A stretch of 10,446 nt of DNA from Spirochaetia bacterium (GTDB taxonomy: Bacteria > Spirochaetota > Spirochaetia > JABMQR01): positions 1-10,446 of the forward strand of contig JADHUD010000061.1 in NCBI GenBank assembly GCA_016784705.1. Reading direction: 5' to 3'. The position numbers were made by a program, and so were the translations under genes. Positions 4,779-10,446 of this stretch are shown piece after piece (positions within the stretch are counted from its first letter, which is position 1; every line of letters begins with the position of its first letter). The notes below the pieces were generated by a model. That model saw nothing but the letters and a program-made list of their open reading frames with translations. It did no database searches and was not told the origin of the DNA.

Positions 4779-5944
4779 ATCCCCTCGCTTAATATTGAAA
4801 ATGCGATTGCAACCACCTGGGGAACTTGTCCGTTTCCAATTGCTTTTAACCGTTTGGCTCTGTTTGGTATATTCTTCCCAACTCTTGGAACATCCCCTGT
4901 GTCGGCAGGATCAGATTGCCATGTGGGGAAATCTATGTTTCCGAGCTGATCAAGAGAACTCCATCCAATAGGCCAGCCCATGAGCCATTCAACCCAATCA
5001 GGGTTTAGTTGACCGCCGGTTGTTTCTGATAACCCCATTGCTCCTGGTCTTGGTGATACTTTTCCACCTTTGGTTGAATCGGCAGCCGTAGGTGTTGGAT
5101 ATTTCTTCTTTTCCAACTGATTTATATTGATTGCTAAAACCTTGTGATCAAGCCTATCGTTCTCCCTGCTCTTGCCGTCCTTCCTTGTCAATGCCTTCTG
5201 GTTTGTTCCCTTGCTCATACAAGCGGCAGGTGTAGGCCAATTTTTCACTTGAGTTGCCAAACCATCCCCACTTGTTTTGCTACATCCCTTGCGATTATAG
5301 TTACCACAAACTGACGGCGTAGGCCAAATCTTCTGTTTCCCATATACAACTTGTTCCCTTAAATTCATCGCAGCATAAGTCCTTCCAGGTCTTGCCTTCT
5401 GGTTATATTCCATTATGCGTTCTATTTTTTTCGGTTTAATTGCTTCCAGAGTGTTTGGCGTAGGCCAATATCCAGATCCTCTTTCTTCTGTGCCTTGCTC
5501 CGGCATCATCAGCCCCCAGCACGCACCATCTCGCATCGTACCCCAGGCAGGAAAGGTCTCCGAGAACTCTATGTAATCCTCGAGAAGTGAGCATTGGGCT
5601 GTTTTCCACAAAGACAAATTTTGGTCGTACTTCGCTAACCACCCGAGCCATTTCTCCCCAGAGTCCTGACCGTTCGCCATCGATGCCAGCTCCTTTTCCT
5701 GCTGCGGAAATGTCTTGACATGGGAACCCCCCGGCAACGATATCAACTCGCCCTTGCCAAGGTCGCCCATCAAATGTTGTAATATCATCCCAGATCGGGA
5801 ATTTTGGGATAAGTCCATCTCGCTGCCTTTGGAGAAGAACTTTTCTTGGATAGTCTTCGATTTCGACAGCACAAACTGTGGTATGTCCTGAAATGATTCC
5901 ACCGAGGATACCTCCCCCTGCTCCGCTAAAAAGATGTAACTCAT
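4775..5944 (-). CDS. C5 methyltransferase C-terminal half (TRD, motifs IX-X) with overprinted N-terminus, 389 aa
   Basis: This 389-residue frame starts at ATG 5942-5944, nine bases after AAGGGG. Residues 170-389 are the C-terminal part of a phage C5 cytosine methyltransferase: a variable target-recognition region with repeated W/Y-PTP motifs (160-163, 207-210, 236-239, 283-286), then NPDWVEWLMGWP and motif IX/X, RLKAIGNGQVPQVVAIAF (365-382). Residues 1-169 are encoded by the same DNA as the catalytic half (5436-5948) but in another frame. That part (GGSHVKTFPQQEKEL..., LSLWKTAQCSLL, FSETFPAWGTMRDG) looks like a family found in other phages, not like random translation. Either this is a separate subunit that pairs with the catalytic half, or the ribosome shifts +1 to join them. 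Confidence 0.8.
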   Translation of the reverse strand: MSYIFLAEQGEVSSVESFQDIPQFVLSKSKTIQEKFFSKGSEMDLSQNSRSGMILQHLMGDLGKGELISLPGGSHVKTFPQQEKELASMANGQDSGEKWLGWLAKYDQNLSLWKTAQCSLLEDYIEFSETFPAWGTMRDGACWGLMMPEQGTEERGSGYWPTPNTLEAIKPKKIERIMEYNQKARPGRTYAAMNLREQVVYGKQKIWPTPSVCGNYNRKGCSKTSGDGLATQVKNWPTPAACMSKGTNQKALTRKDGKSRENDRLDHKVLAININQLEKKKYPTPTAADSTKGGKVSPRPGAMGLSETTGGQLNPDWVEWLMGWPIGWSSLDQLGNIDFPTWQSDPADTGDVPRVGKNIPNRAKRLKAIGNGQVPQVVAIAFSILSEGI

Positions 5945-5948
5945 TCAA
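5436..5948 (-). CDS. C5 cytosine DNA methyltransferase catalytic half (motifs I-VIII), 170 aa
   Basis: The 170-residue frame starts at TTG (5946-5948), five bases after AAGGGG and overlapping the NinG-like stop. It carries motif I LFSGAGGGILG (6-16, SAM binding), a motif II acidic 'VEIEDYP', motif IV GGFPCQDIS with catalytic Cys78, motif VI 'VENSP' (114-118), and motif VIII RHRRKRIW (152-159). It then stops (TAA 5436-5438), so TRD, IX and X are missing. Those lie in the overlapping +1 frame. C5 methyltransferases transfer a methyl group from SAM to cytosine C5; a phage uses this to protect its DNA from host restriction. Full activity would need the 389-aa protein or a frameshift. A recent one-base indel is the alternative. 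Confidence 0.85.
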   Translation of the reverse strand: MNELHLFSGAGGGILGGIISGHTTVCAVEIEDYPRKVLLQRQRDGLIPKFPIWDDITTFDGRPWQGRVDIVAGGFPCQDISAAGKGAGIDGERSGLWGEMARVVSEVRPKFVFVENSPMLTSRGLHRVLGDLSCLGYDARWCVLGADDAGARHRRKRIWILAYAKHSGSN

Positions 5949-6427
5949 GCTATCCCCTTCTCTCTGATCAGAGCTTTAGTACGTGCCTTGCAGTACTTCG
6001 TGATCTGTACATAATCAGGGATAGTTTTTTTCTGTACCAGTAATCTCTTGTCCTCATCAGAGAGTAGTGCATAATGTTTGTCAGACCCACCTGAAGCCAT
6101 TCTCAGGGCGATTAGCCGGTCAACTCTATCATTACCTATCTTTTTCCTAAGATTGAACTCATAGGCTATACTGTTGCCCTCAAGAAAACCGTTGCAATGT
6201 TTACACTGAGGATAGATATCATCATCCATGAGTTCTGTGATCCGTATAGTGCTCGGAATAAAATGTCCACCATCCATTGCAGACCAGTGGTTTGGCTTAC
6301 CGCAAGAGATGCAGTAACATATTCCCGATCCAAGGAGAGCCTCTTCGACTTTCCTGAGTTTCTGTTTGGCTGTCAAAGCATCCTTTCTGGCCTTGGCAAA
6401 AGTTATCTTCTTTGGGTATTTTCTCAT
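5945..6427 (-). CDS. ninG: NinG-like phage recombination nuclease, 160 aa
   Basis: A 160-residue protein from ATG 6425-6427; an in-frame GTG at 6437-6439 inside the recT end is possible but less likely. It follows the NinG/Rap pattern of lambdoid phages: a basic helical N-terminus (KARKDALTAKQKLRKVEE), CYCISCGKPNH, MDGGHFIPSTIR, PQCKHCNGFLEGN and YEFNLRKKIGNDRVDRLIAL. The two CxxC knuckles and the GHF segment suggest an HNH-like, zinc-supported nuclease fold. In lambda the product (Rap) resolves branched recombination intermediates, so it fits beside RecT and the exonuclease. The gene begins right after the RecT stop (TAG 6430-6432), and its own stop overlaps the methyltransferase start. Confidence 0.85.
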   Translation of the reverse strand: MRKYPKKITFAKARKDALTAKQKLRKVEEALLGSGICYCISCGKPNHWSAMDGGHFIPSTIRITELMDDDIYPQCKHCNGFLEGNSIAYEFNLRKKIGNDRVDRLIALRMASGGSDKHYALLSDEDKRLLVQKKTIPDYVQITKYCKARTKALIREKGIA

Positions 6428-6429
6428 AA

Positions 6430-7275
6430 CTAATTCCACAAATTATCGAGTCCGAACATATCAGGGTCCTCAACCGGATATTCTTCAACAGGAGCTTCAA
6501 CAGGAGCTTTCTGTGGTGTTTCTTCTATCTGTGTGTCGGGATTATCAACATATTCAACTTCAACCTCTTCACCTTCAACACTTTTGATTGACCCTTGATC
6601 TGTTTTGGTAGCAAGCTGCATGGCAGTAGACAGTATTCCCCAACGGCTCAACATAGATTTTAAAACTGTCTTGCTTCTCATTGCCGGGCGATTCTGCTGC
6701 CATGAAGAAAATGATTTGTCAAAAGTCTTTGAAAACTTTTTTCCATGAGCATCAATTTTCTCAACTGTCCAGTATTCAGTCTTTTCGTAGCCGTTTATCA
6801 GTCGGAAGTAGGCTGCATACCCTATGATCATTTCTTCGTTGTCCTGATCCCGATATCCACCCGGGATGGACTTCATGGTAAGTTTACCGGTAAGGTGGTC
6901 ATAGTTGACAAATTCATCCTTATAAACTTCAGTCACATTAATTGTTTCGTATTGTGCTGTCCTCATGGCCAACTGTATAAATCCCTTCGTCATGATTTGG
7001 AATTGTGCAACTCCACCGTAAGGAACGAGGGCAGAGAATCCAAGGTTGGGATCAATAGGAAGGTCCAAGGTGGCAGCTATCATTGAGGCAGTAACAATTG
7101 AGTTTGGTTCGATATTACTCATGGCTTTTGAGTTTGATACAGTCAAAACACTGGCAAGAAACGCAGGAGCTTTTTCCCCAATGATTTCTTTGAACCGGTT
7201 TTTCACGTAGTCCGAATTGATTATTGCTTTAACGGAACTTACCGTGTTTTTTTGAAGTGAATTATTTGCTTTCAT
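6430..7275 (-). CDS. recT: RecT-family single-strand annealing protein
   Basis: A 281-residue protein. Residues 25-225 are RecT-like: FKEIIGEKAPAFLASVLTV, 'PNSIVTASMIAATLDLPIDP', NLGFSALVPYGGVAQFQIM, 'KGFIQLAMRTAQY' and a final WGILSTAMQLATKTD. These proteins coat and anneal complementary single strands in phage recombination, together with a 5'-3' exonuclease (here the YqaJ-type gene two genes upstream). The tail (about 230-281) is acidic and Pro/Glu-rich (APVEAPVEEYPVEDPDMF), containing a 12-bp tandem repeat at 6484-6507; it probably recruits SSB or other partners. ATG with AAAGGA ribosome site. Length is normal for the family. Confidence 0.95.
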   Translation of the reverse strand: MKANNSLQKNTVSSVKAIINSDYVKNRFKEIIGEKAPAFLASVLTVSNSKAMSNIEPNSIVTASMIAATLDLPIDPNLGFSALVPYGGVAQFQIMTKGFIQLAMRTAQYETINVTEVYKDEFVNYDHLTGKLTMKSIPGGYRDQDNEEMIIGYAAYFRLINGYEKTEYWTVEKIDAHGKKFSKTFDKSFSSWQQNRPAMRSKTVLKSMLSRWGILSTAMQLATKTDQGSIKSVEGEEVEVEYVDNPDTQIEETPQKAPVEAPVEEYPVEDPDMFGLDNLWN

Positions 7276-7280
7276 TATTT

Positions 7281-8159
7281 TTATTCCTTTACTACGCTAA
7301 GTTTGATTCCTGCACTTACGCAGAACTGACGGAGAGCATTAAACTGTGTCTTTGTCATAGTTATGTCAAAACGGAATGTCTTGATCTCTTCAAAATTGTC
7401 GATGTTTTTAACAAGAGCCTCTTCAGGTTTTGCTTGAGCTGCCCTGCTTGCTTCCCGGATCTCTTTCTGAGCTGCTTCACGTTCAGCATCTTGTCTTCTT
7501 CTTTCAGCCATTTCTGCAGCAACCTTATCAGCCTGTTCTTTTTCTGCGATCATCCGGTCTTTTGATCTGAGGGCGTCTGCAAGAGAACCTGTTTGTGTAT
7601 ATTCTGTGATTACCCTGGGAGTCCACTGATCATCACACACCGATGCTATTGTTTGCAGATCAGATCCGATCTGAGACAATTTTTGTGTGATTTCAGACTC
7701 TATTTTTTTTAGGGTGTAGGTTTTGTTTTCCCACCGGGGATCATCAAACCATTTCATAGTATAGATCAGATCTGCGTGAGGGCTGTCGTTGACGATTTTA
7801 GCCTTGAGTTCAACAACTGCTTCAAGTTTATCCTTCTTCTCCTGTGCTTCGAACACAGAGAGCTGAGACGATATTTCATCAATCGGCTTGTCTATGATTG
7901 CCAGTACCTCTTTCATAAGGGTTTCGGCGTTCAGGTAGGGTTCCATGAACTCTTTTTTAATGCGTTTCCGCTCGTTGTCGAGTCCAGTCTTCAGCCCTCG
8001 CAAAGAAGCAAGGGTACTTTTTCCTTCTTTTGCAGTCTCTTCAGTGAATGTCAAACCTTTGTATGGTTCAACCATGAGTGCTACTTTTGCTTTTAATTCA
8101 GTATAGTTGTGCTCAATCTTTCCGGCTTTTACGTTGTTTATAATGGTTAATTCGTTCAA
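7281..8159 (-). CDS. DUF1351 family phage protein, 292 aa
   Basis: A 292-residue coiled-coil-rich protein starting at TTG (8157-8159), with GGAG six bases upstream. The N-terminal part (about 20-110) has the DUF1351 pattern: VEPYKGLTFTEETAKEGK, LASLRGLKTGLDNERKRIKKE, PYLNAETLMKEVLAIIDKPI. The middle has 'PRWENKTYTLKKIESEI'; a long charged helix (about 205-250) follows; the C-terminal 'FRFDITMTKTQFNALRQF' is the other family landmark. DUF1351 genes are regularly found between phage recT and yqaJ-type genes. The role is not established to my knowledge; a scaffold or SSB-like partner in annealing is an inference. No catalytic residues are visible. Confidence 0.9.
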   Translation of the reverse strand: MNELTIINNVKAGKIEHNYTELKAKVALMVEPYKGLTFTEETAKEGKSTLASLRGLKTGLDNERKRIKKEFMEPYLNAETLMKEVLAIIDKPIDEISSQLSVFEAQEKKDKLEAVVELKAKIVNDSPHADLIYTMKWFDDPRWENKTYTLKKIESEITQKLSQIGSDLQTIASVCDDQWTPRVITEYTQTGSLADALRSKDRMIAEKEQADKVAAEMAERRRQDAEREAAQKEIREASRAAQAKPEEALVKNIDNFEEIKTFRFDITMTKTQFNALRQFCVSAGIKLSVVKE

Positions 8160-8160
8160 T

Positions 8161-8817
8161 TTACGCTCCTAATCTTAATTTTACGTTTGGTGCTACTCTG
8201 GGGATGATGTTTTCATTCCAGAATTTGATTTCTGCTTCCTTGAGAGTTTGGATGTCGTCTTCGACATCTTTGCGGTCAAAAAAATATCTCCGGTCTTCAG
8301 CCCAGGTTAATGACTCGTTATATGATGTGTGTATTAAATGGGCGGTGAGAATGGCAAAGTCATATCCTGTTACCATGAGATAGTGAAGGATTTGACAGTA
8401 GTAATTATCCGGAACACTGTCTTTCCACTGCGCCCATGCTTCAGCGTTGCGTGGTTCAGCGGTTTTGATTTCCAGAACACCATTTACCCCGGATGCCGTA
8501 AGCTCTCCGTCTACCGAGGCTCTCAGGTAGTCGTATTCTTCGTCTATGAGGATTTCATAGGGTGAGTGATAGATTTCATACTCCGGGAAGTCCAGAGCAA
8601 ACAGATCCCGTAAAGGTGATTCTGCATTGTTGCCATATTGGACACGGAGGTTGCCGGATAAATCTTCTGGTTCTTTTTTGCCGATCTTTTCAAGATACAA
8701 TTCGGTAATAGACTTGTATTTATTCATTTGGAGAACGGTAGCAGCATCAGATCCACCAATGCCTTTTGTTCTCTCGCCTAACCACGCCTTGTGGTCTTTA
8801 CAGTTAATTCTTTTCAT
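8161..8817 (-). CDS. YqaJ-type viral recombinase / 5'-3' exonuclease, 218 aa
   Basis: A 218-residue protein of the lambda exonuclease/YqaJ type (PD-(D/E)xK nuclease). Landmarks in order: GGSDAATVLQMNKYKS (21-36), QYGNNAESPLRDLF, 'YDYLRASVDGEL' with Asp103, 'GVLEIKTAE' with Glu116 and Lys118, and YYCQILHYLMVTGYDFAIL with Gln142. It degrades one strand from a DNA end to give the single-stranded substrate for the RecT protein two genes downstream. Full length. ATG with TAGGA four bases upstream. Only one base separates its stop from the TTG of the DUF1351 gene, pointing to coupled translation. Confidence 0.95.
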   Translation of the reverse strand: MKRINCKDHKAWLGERTKGIGGSDAATVLQMNKYKSITELYLEKIGKKEPEDLSGNLRVQYGNNAESPLRDLFALDFPEYEIYHSPYEILIDEEYDYLRASVDGELTASGVNGVLEIKTAEPRNAEAWAQWKDSVPDNYYCQILHYLMVTGYDFAILTAHLIHTSYNESLTWAEDRRYFFDRKDVEDDIQTLKEAEIKFWNENIIPRVAPNVKLRLGA

Positions 8818-8818
8818 G

Positions 8819-9601
8819 CTATCCTACTTGTGTTGTGTCCCCGAAAGGGGGCTTTTTTTGTGCGCTATGCATCTGATAATCCCGGATAAAGTTTTTGAAT
8901 ATCTTTATGCCGTTGTGACAGGCTTCTAAGCGTTCTGAGTCTGAAGATAGGTTATCAAGGTATTCGATCAACATTTGATTGAAGGCGTGTCCGGCGTTGT
9001 CACCGGTCAATCGGATCTTCTTGTGCAGTTCAAGTTTTCTTTCTTCCTGTTTTGTGAATTCACCGATAAGATTACTGAGGTTTTCAAAATGAGGATCTGT
9101 GTCAGGCTCATCTTCTTTTAAGATTTTCTCAAAGTCTATCTTGGGTGCATGTCTCTCTTCATTAGCCTTTCTGACATCCTCTTGCCACTGTGCTAATTTC
9201 CGCTTACGTGCTTCTGCCTGTTCCTGCTCCTTCAGGATGTCTTCTTCAGATCTTTCAGGCTTTTGGGGAGTAAGTTTTCCCAATTCTTTGGCTTTTATTT
9301 CCTTCCGTTCGTTTAATTCATCGTCAGACAGGAGCCGTTGTTCTACGGTGTCGAAGTGTTCAAGCCAGCGGTTAACGGTAGATTTAGCTAATCCAACGTC
9401 TTGCAAATAATTCATCCAAGTTAACCTCGACCCATTTGGGTTGAGGTCTGTTCTTAACCCTGACCTATCCAACTGCTCTCTGGCTTCATGCAACTCCTTG
9501 CAGATCTCAGCGGTGAGATTAGATTTCTTTAAAGAAACAACTTTCCACTCTTTGACCTTTTCGCTGACTCTCAATACGGAGAGTTCGTAATCCCATGTCA
9601 T
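8819..9601 (-). CDS. HTH-like coiled-coil phage protein, 260 aa
   Basis: The preferred start is the ATG at 9599-9601, overlapping the upstream TGA (ATGA); an in-frame ATG at 9607 would add two residues. An N-terminal segment, AEICKELHEAREQL then 'LTWMNYLQDVGLAKSTVNRW' (about residues 33-82), looks like the helix-turn-helix found in DUF3102-like phage proteins. A highly charged coiled coil follows (about 100-160), then a C-terminal helical domain (KLELHKKIRLTGDNAGHAFN, HNGIKIFKNFI). This suggests a DNA-binding or partition/regulatory adaptor that acts with the recombination genes downstream. The similarity is weak and I give no firm function. A plus-strand terminator-like hairpin lies within its last codons (8837-8859). 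Confidence 0.7.
   Translation of the reverse strand: MTWDYELSVLRVSEKVKEWKVVSLKKSNLTAEICKELHEAREQLDRSGLRTDLNPNGSRLTWMNYLQDVGLAKSTVNRWLEHFDTVEQRLLSDDELNERKEIKAKELGKLTPQKPERSEEDILKEQEQAEARKRKLAQWQEDVRKANEERHAPKIDFEKILKEDEPDTDPHFENLSNLIGEFTKQEERKLELHKKIRLTGDNAGHAFNQMLIEYLDNLSSDSERLEACHNGIKIFKNFIRDYQMHSAQKKPPFGDTTQVG
8837..8859 (+). terminator. Terminator-like hairpin on the antisense strand
   Basis: On the plus strand, GTCCCC (8837-8842), a GAAA tetraloop and GGGGGC (8847-8852) form a compact stem with one T-G wobble, followed at once by seven T residues (8853-8859). This is the textbook form of an intrinsic terminator, but for plus-strand transcription, while all genes here are on the minus strand. 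It lies in the 3' end of the HTH-like gene. Confidence 0.5.
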
Positions 9602-10041
9602 GAGCATGCTATATACTCAATAACTTTTTTCTGGATGTACTGGAGTCCTTTCCCGGTTACCAGCGTCACAGTAACCATTCCCTTGGGAGTCTCTTTAATT
9701 TTGGTCTTAAAGTATCCGGCTTTTACAAATTGACCAAACGGCTGGTTCCAATTCGAACTATTTGAAGAAAGGATGCTCATATCACGTAGATGCCCAAAGA
9801 GATCGTTCCTTCCCACGTGCATACCCGTTTCCTCTTTTATGCTTTCTTCCAACATGTCTGCAGCTTCTTTCATCGAATAATGCTTTCTGTCCGATATCAC
9901 CAGTTCTCCAAACTGTGCTAATGGAACGATCTCTTTTAAGATTTCGTTTTTTTCTTTAATCGACTTATTACTGACAACCAGAGCTTCAGTCAGTTGCAGA
10001 ATTAAGTCTTTGCTTTGTTGTATTAGTTGACTATTTTCCAC
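9598..10041 (-). CDS. KilAC-domain phage antirepressor-like protein, 147 aa
   Basis: A 147-residue protein starting at GTG (10039-10041), with AAGGAG six bases upstream. The N-terminal 45 residues form a coiled coil (QQSKDLILQLTEALVVSNKS). Residues 50-140 match the KilAC domain: SDRKHYSMKEAADML, 'GMHVGRNDLFGHLRDMSIL', 'NQPFGQFVKAGYFKTK' and VTGKGLQYIQKKVIEY. KilAC usually forms the C-terminal half of phage antirepressors (Ant/Rha/BRO-type), binding DNA or a repressor. Here it stands alone, without a BRO/ANT N-terminal half. As an early gene it may control the lysogeny switch or shut off host functions; that is inference. Its stop overlaps the next gene's start. Confidence 0.8.
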   Translation of the reverse strand: MENSQLIQQSKDLILQLTEALVVSNKSIKEKNEILKEIVPLAQFGELVISDRKHYSMKEAADMLEESIKEETGMHVGRNDLFGHLRDMSILSSNSSNWNQPFGQFVKAGYFKTKIKETPKGMVTVTLVTGKGLQYIQKKVIEYIACS

Positions 10042-10156
10042 TTACAACTCCTTCTTTTGGTACTTTGTAAAACGACCTGGCACTCATAAACCCTACCGCT
10101 GCACCAACGGCAGCACAAATAATCATTCCGATTACAATTGCAATATCTAAACTCAT
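10031..10156 (-). CDS. Tiny single-pass membrane protein, 41 aa
   Basis: An ATG at 10154-10156 opens a 41-residue frame beginning MSLDIAIVIGMIICAAVGAA, followed by VGFMSARSFYKVPKEG. Residues 4-24 are a membrane helix rich in small residues (G, A), followed by a positively charged C-terminal part. AGGGAG stands six bases before the start. The ATG overlaps the stop of the preceding mini-gene (ATGA), and the 3' end overlaps the KilAC gene by 11 bases, supplying its ribosome site. No family recognised. Short one-helix proteins in phage early operons can be toxins, exclusion proteins or membrane anchors; none of these is demonstrated here. Confidence 0.65.
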   Translation of the reverse strand: MSLDIAIVIGMIICAAVGAAVGFMSARSFYKVPKEGVVSGK

Positions 10157-10305
10157 TTTGCTCTCCCTATTCCTTTTCTCGAATACAGCTTGACTCCTGC
10201 AGCTTTAAGAGTTTTCTTTTTCGTAAAGGCCATAATGAAGCAAATACCCAAAGATCCAACTACCAATACTCCGCAAAATATCCACAGTAAAATTGTCTGA
10301 TACAT
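10153..10305 (-). CDS. Tiny single-pass membrane protein, 50 aa
   Basis: The ATG at 10303-10305 (preceded directly by another ATG at 10308) opens a 50-residue frame: MYQTILLWIFCGVLVVGSLG, then ICFIMAFTKKKTLKAAG and a basic tail (KLYSRKGIGRAK). One membrane helix (residues 4-26) is followed by a strongly positive cytoplasmic tail, so N-out/C-in topology is expected. The ribosome site AAAGGAGG is the strongest of the right-hand end and favours the second ATG (five-base gap). It is the first gene after the leader hairpin. Its stop overlaps the next start (ATGA). Family not recognised. Confidence 0.7.
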   Translation of the reverse strand: MYQTILLWIFCGVLVVGSLGICFIMAFTKKKTLKAAGVKLYSRKGIGRAK

Positions 10306-10325
10306 CATTTCCTCCTTTAAAAATT

Positions 10326-10358
10326 GAGGGTGAGTGACCTCTTTATCTACTCACCCTC
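10326..10358 (-). terminator. Leader hairpin: attenuator or terminator ahead of the operon
   Basis: GAGGGTGAGT (10326-10335) and ACTCACCCTC (10349-10358) form a perfect 10-bp stem with a 13-base loop. On the minus strand the stem is followed by AATTTTTAAA and then the SD AAAGGAGG of the first gene. The T5 run makes it a possible intrinsic terminator, placed where read-through or antitermination would switch the entire early operon. It could also affect ribosome access. Minus-strand transcripts entering from the right must pass it. Confidence 0.55.
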
Positions 10359-10409
10359 TGGGTGTAATGTCGAACTTACTGCTCCGCTTATCCCCCCTAA
10401 GAATAATTA

Positions 10410-10445
10410 GTAAAATGCTAAACTTTTTTGCGGATCAACGATCCG
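10410..10445 (-). promoter_or_regulatory. Palindrome overlapping a weak possible promoter
   Basis: CGGATC (10431-10436), AAC and GATCCG (10440-10445) form a perfect inverted repeat with 6-bp arms at the right edge, like a small repressor operator. It overlaps TTGATC (10433-10438 on the minus strand), which could be a -35 element; 17 bases on lies TTTTAC, a poor -10. The operator reading is plausible because the early operon follows, but the window stops here. The remaining leader (10359-10409) shows only a short G6 run (minus strand). Confidence 0.3.
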
Positions 10446-10446
10446 G

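Noticed and set aside
6428..6439. GTG start four codons earlier for the NinG-like protein
   Set aside because: No better ribosome site is visible, and the ATG at 6427 gives the usual basic N-terminus; the GTG cannot be excluded.
6297..6500. 67-aa minus-strand frame across the recT/ninG junction
   Set aside because: It overlaps the conserved parts of both genes in another frame and its translation resembles nothing coherent.
6745..7086. Plus-strand frame opposite recT
   Set aside because: It is fully antisense to a strongly conserved gene, with no promoter or ribosome site.
9099..9410. Plus-strand Ser/Cys-rich frame opposite the HTH-like gene
   Set aside because: It is the antisense shadow of a Glu/Lys-rich coiled coil, which typically yields Ser/Phe/Leu-rich open frames.
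1..10446. tRNA, rRNA, transposase or integrase genes
   Set aside because: I looked for cloverleaf-like GTTC/CCA patterns and for transposase or integrase motifs on both strands and found none I could support.

Overview
The window is the early (replication/recombination) region of a tailed temperate phage or prophage. Every supported gene lies on the minus strand, so transcription runs right to left. Genes are short and tightly packed, with many stop/start overlaps (ATGA) and Shine-Dalgarno (SD) sites buried in the 3' end of the preceding gene. There is no integrase, structural or lysis gene. Base composition is moderately AT-rich and SD sites are strong (AAGGAG/GGAGG). This fits a Firmicutes-like or Spirochaetes-like host, but the sequence does not identify the host.

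From right to left: (1) a leader with a palindrome at the window edge and a perfect 10-bp hairpin just ahead of the first gene (10326-10445); (2) two tiny one-helix membrane proteins and a KilAC-domain antirepressor-like protein (9598-10305); (3) a coiled-coil, HTH-like protein, then the recombination module of YqaJ-type exonuclease, DUF1351 protein, RecT annealase and NinG-like nuclease (5945-9601); (4) a C5 cytosine methyltransferase split over two frames that overlap for 509 bp (4775-5948); (5) a small basic protein, an O-like replication initiator whose gene contains two sets of short tandem repeats that look like an origin, and a small helicase-loader-like protein (3426-4778); (6) a conserved phage protein of unknown function with RAMP-like (Cas7-like) sequence signatures (2797-3384).

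A 351-bp gene-free stretch (2446-2796) follows. It is full of G/T-rich repeats on the transcribed-sense strand and includes an 87-bp copy of the 3' end of the RAMP-like gene. After it comes an unexpected CvpA-family membrane protein (1927-2445), then a run of very small accessory genes: an HTH-like mini-protein that seems to need a shift in an A10 tract, a coiled-coil membrane protein, a cysteine-rich protein, a Lar-like zinc-ribbon protein and others. Three of these share a near-identical ribosome-binding cassette, and two copies of a 31-bp repeat sit at one gene junction.

Functionally, exonuclease plus annealase plus NinG would process and recombine phage DNA. The O-like protein, loader and intragenic repeats would start replication. 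The methyltransferase and the Lar-like protein would help the phage DNA escape host restriction. The most unusual points are the overprinted methyltransferase, the G/T repeat tract and its duplication, the A10-dependent small gene, the CvpA cargo and the RAMP-like protein.
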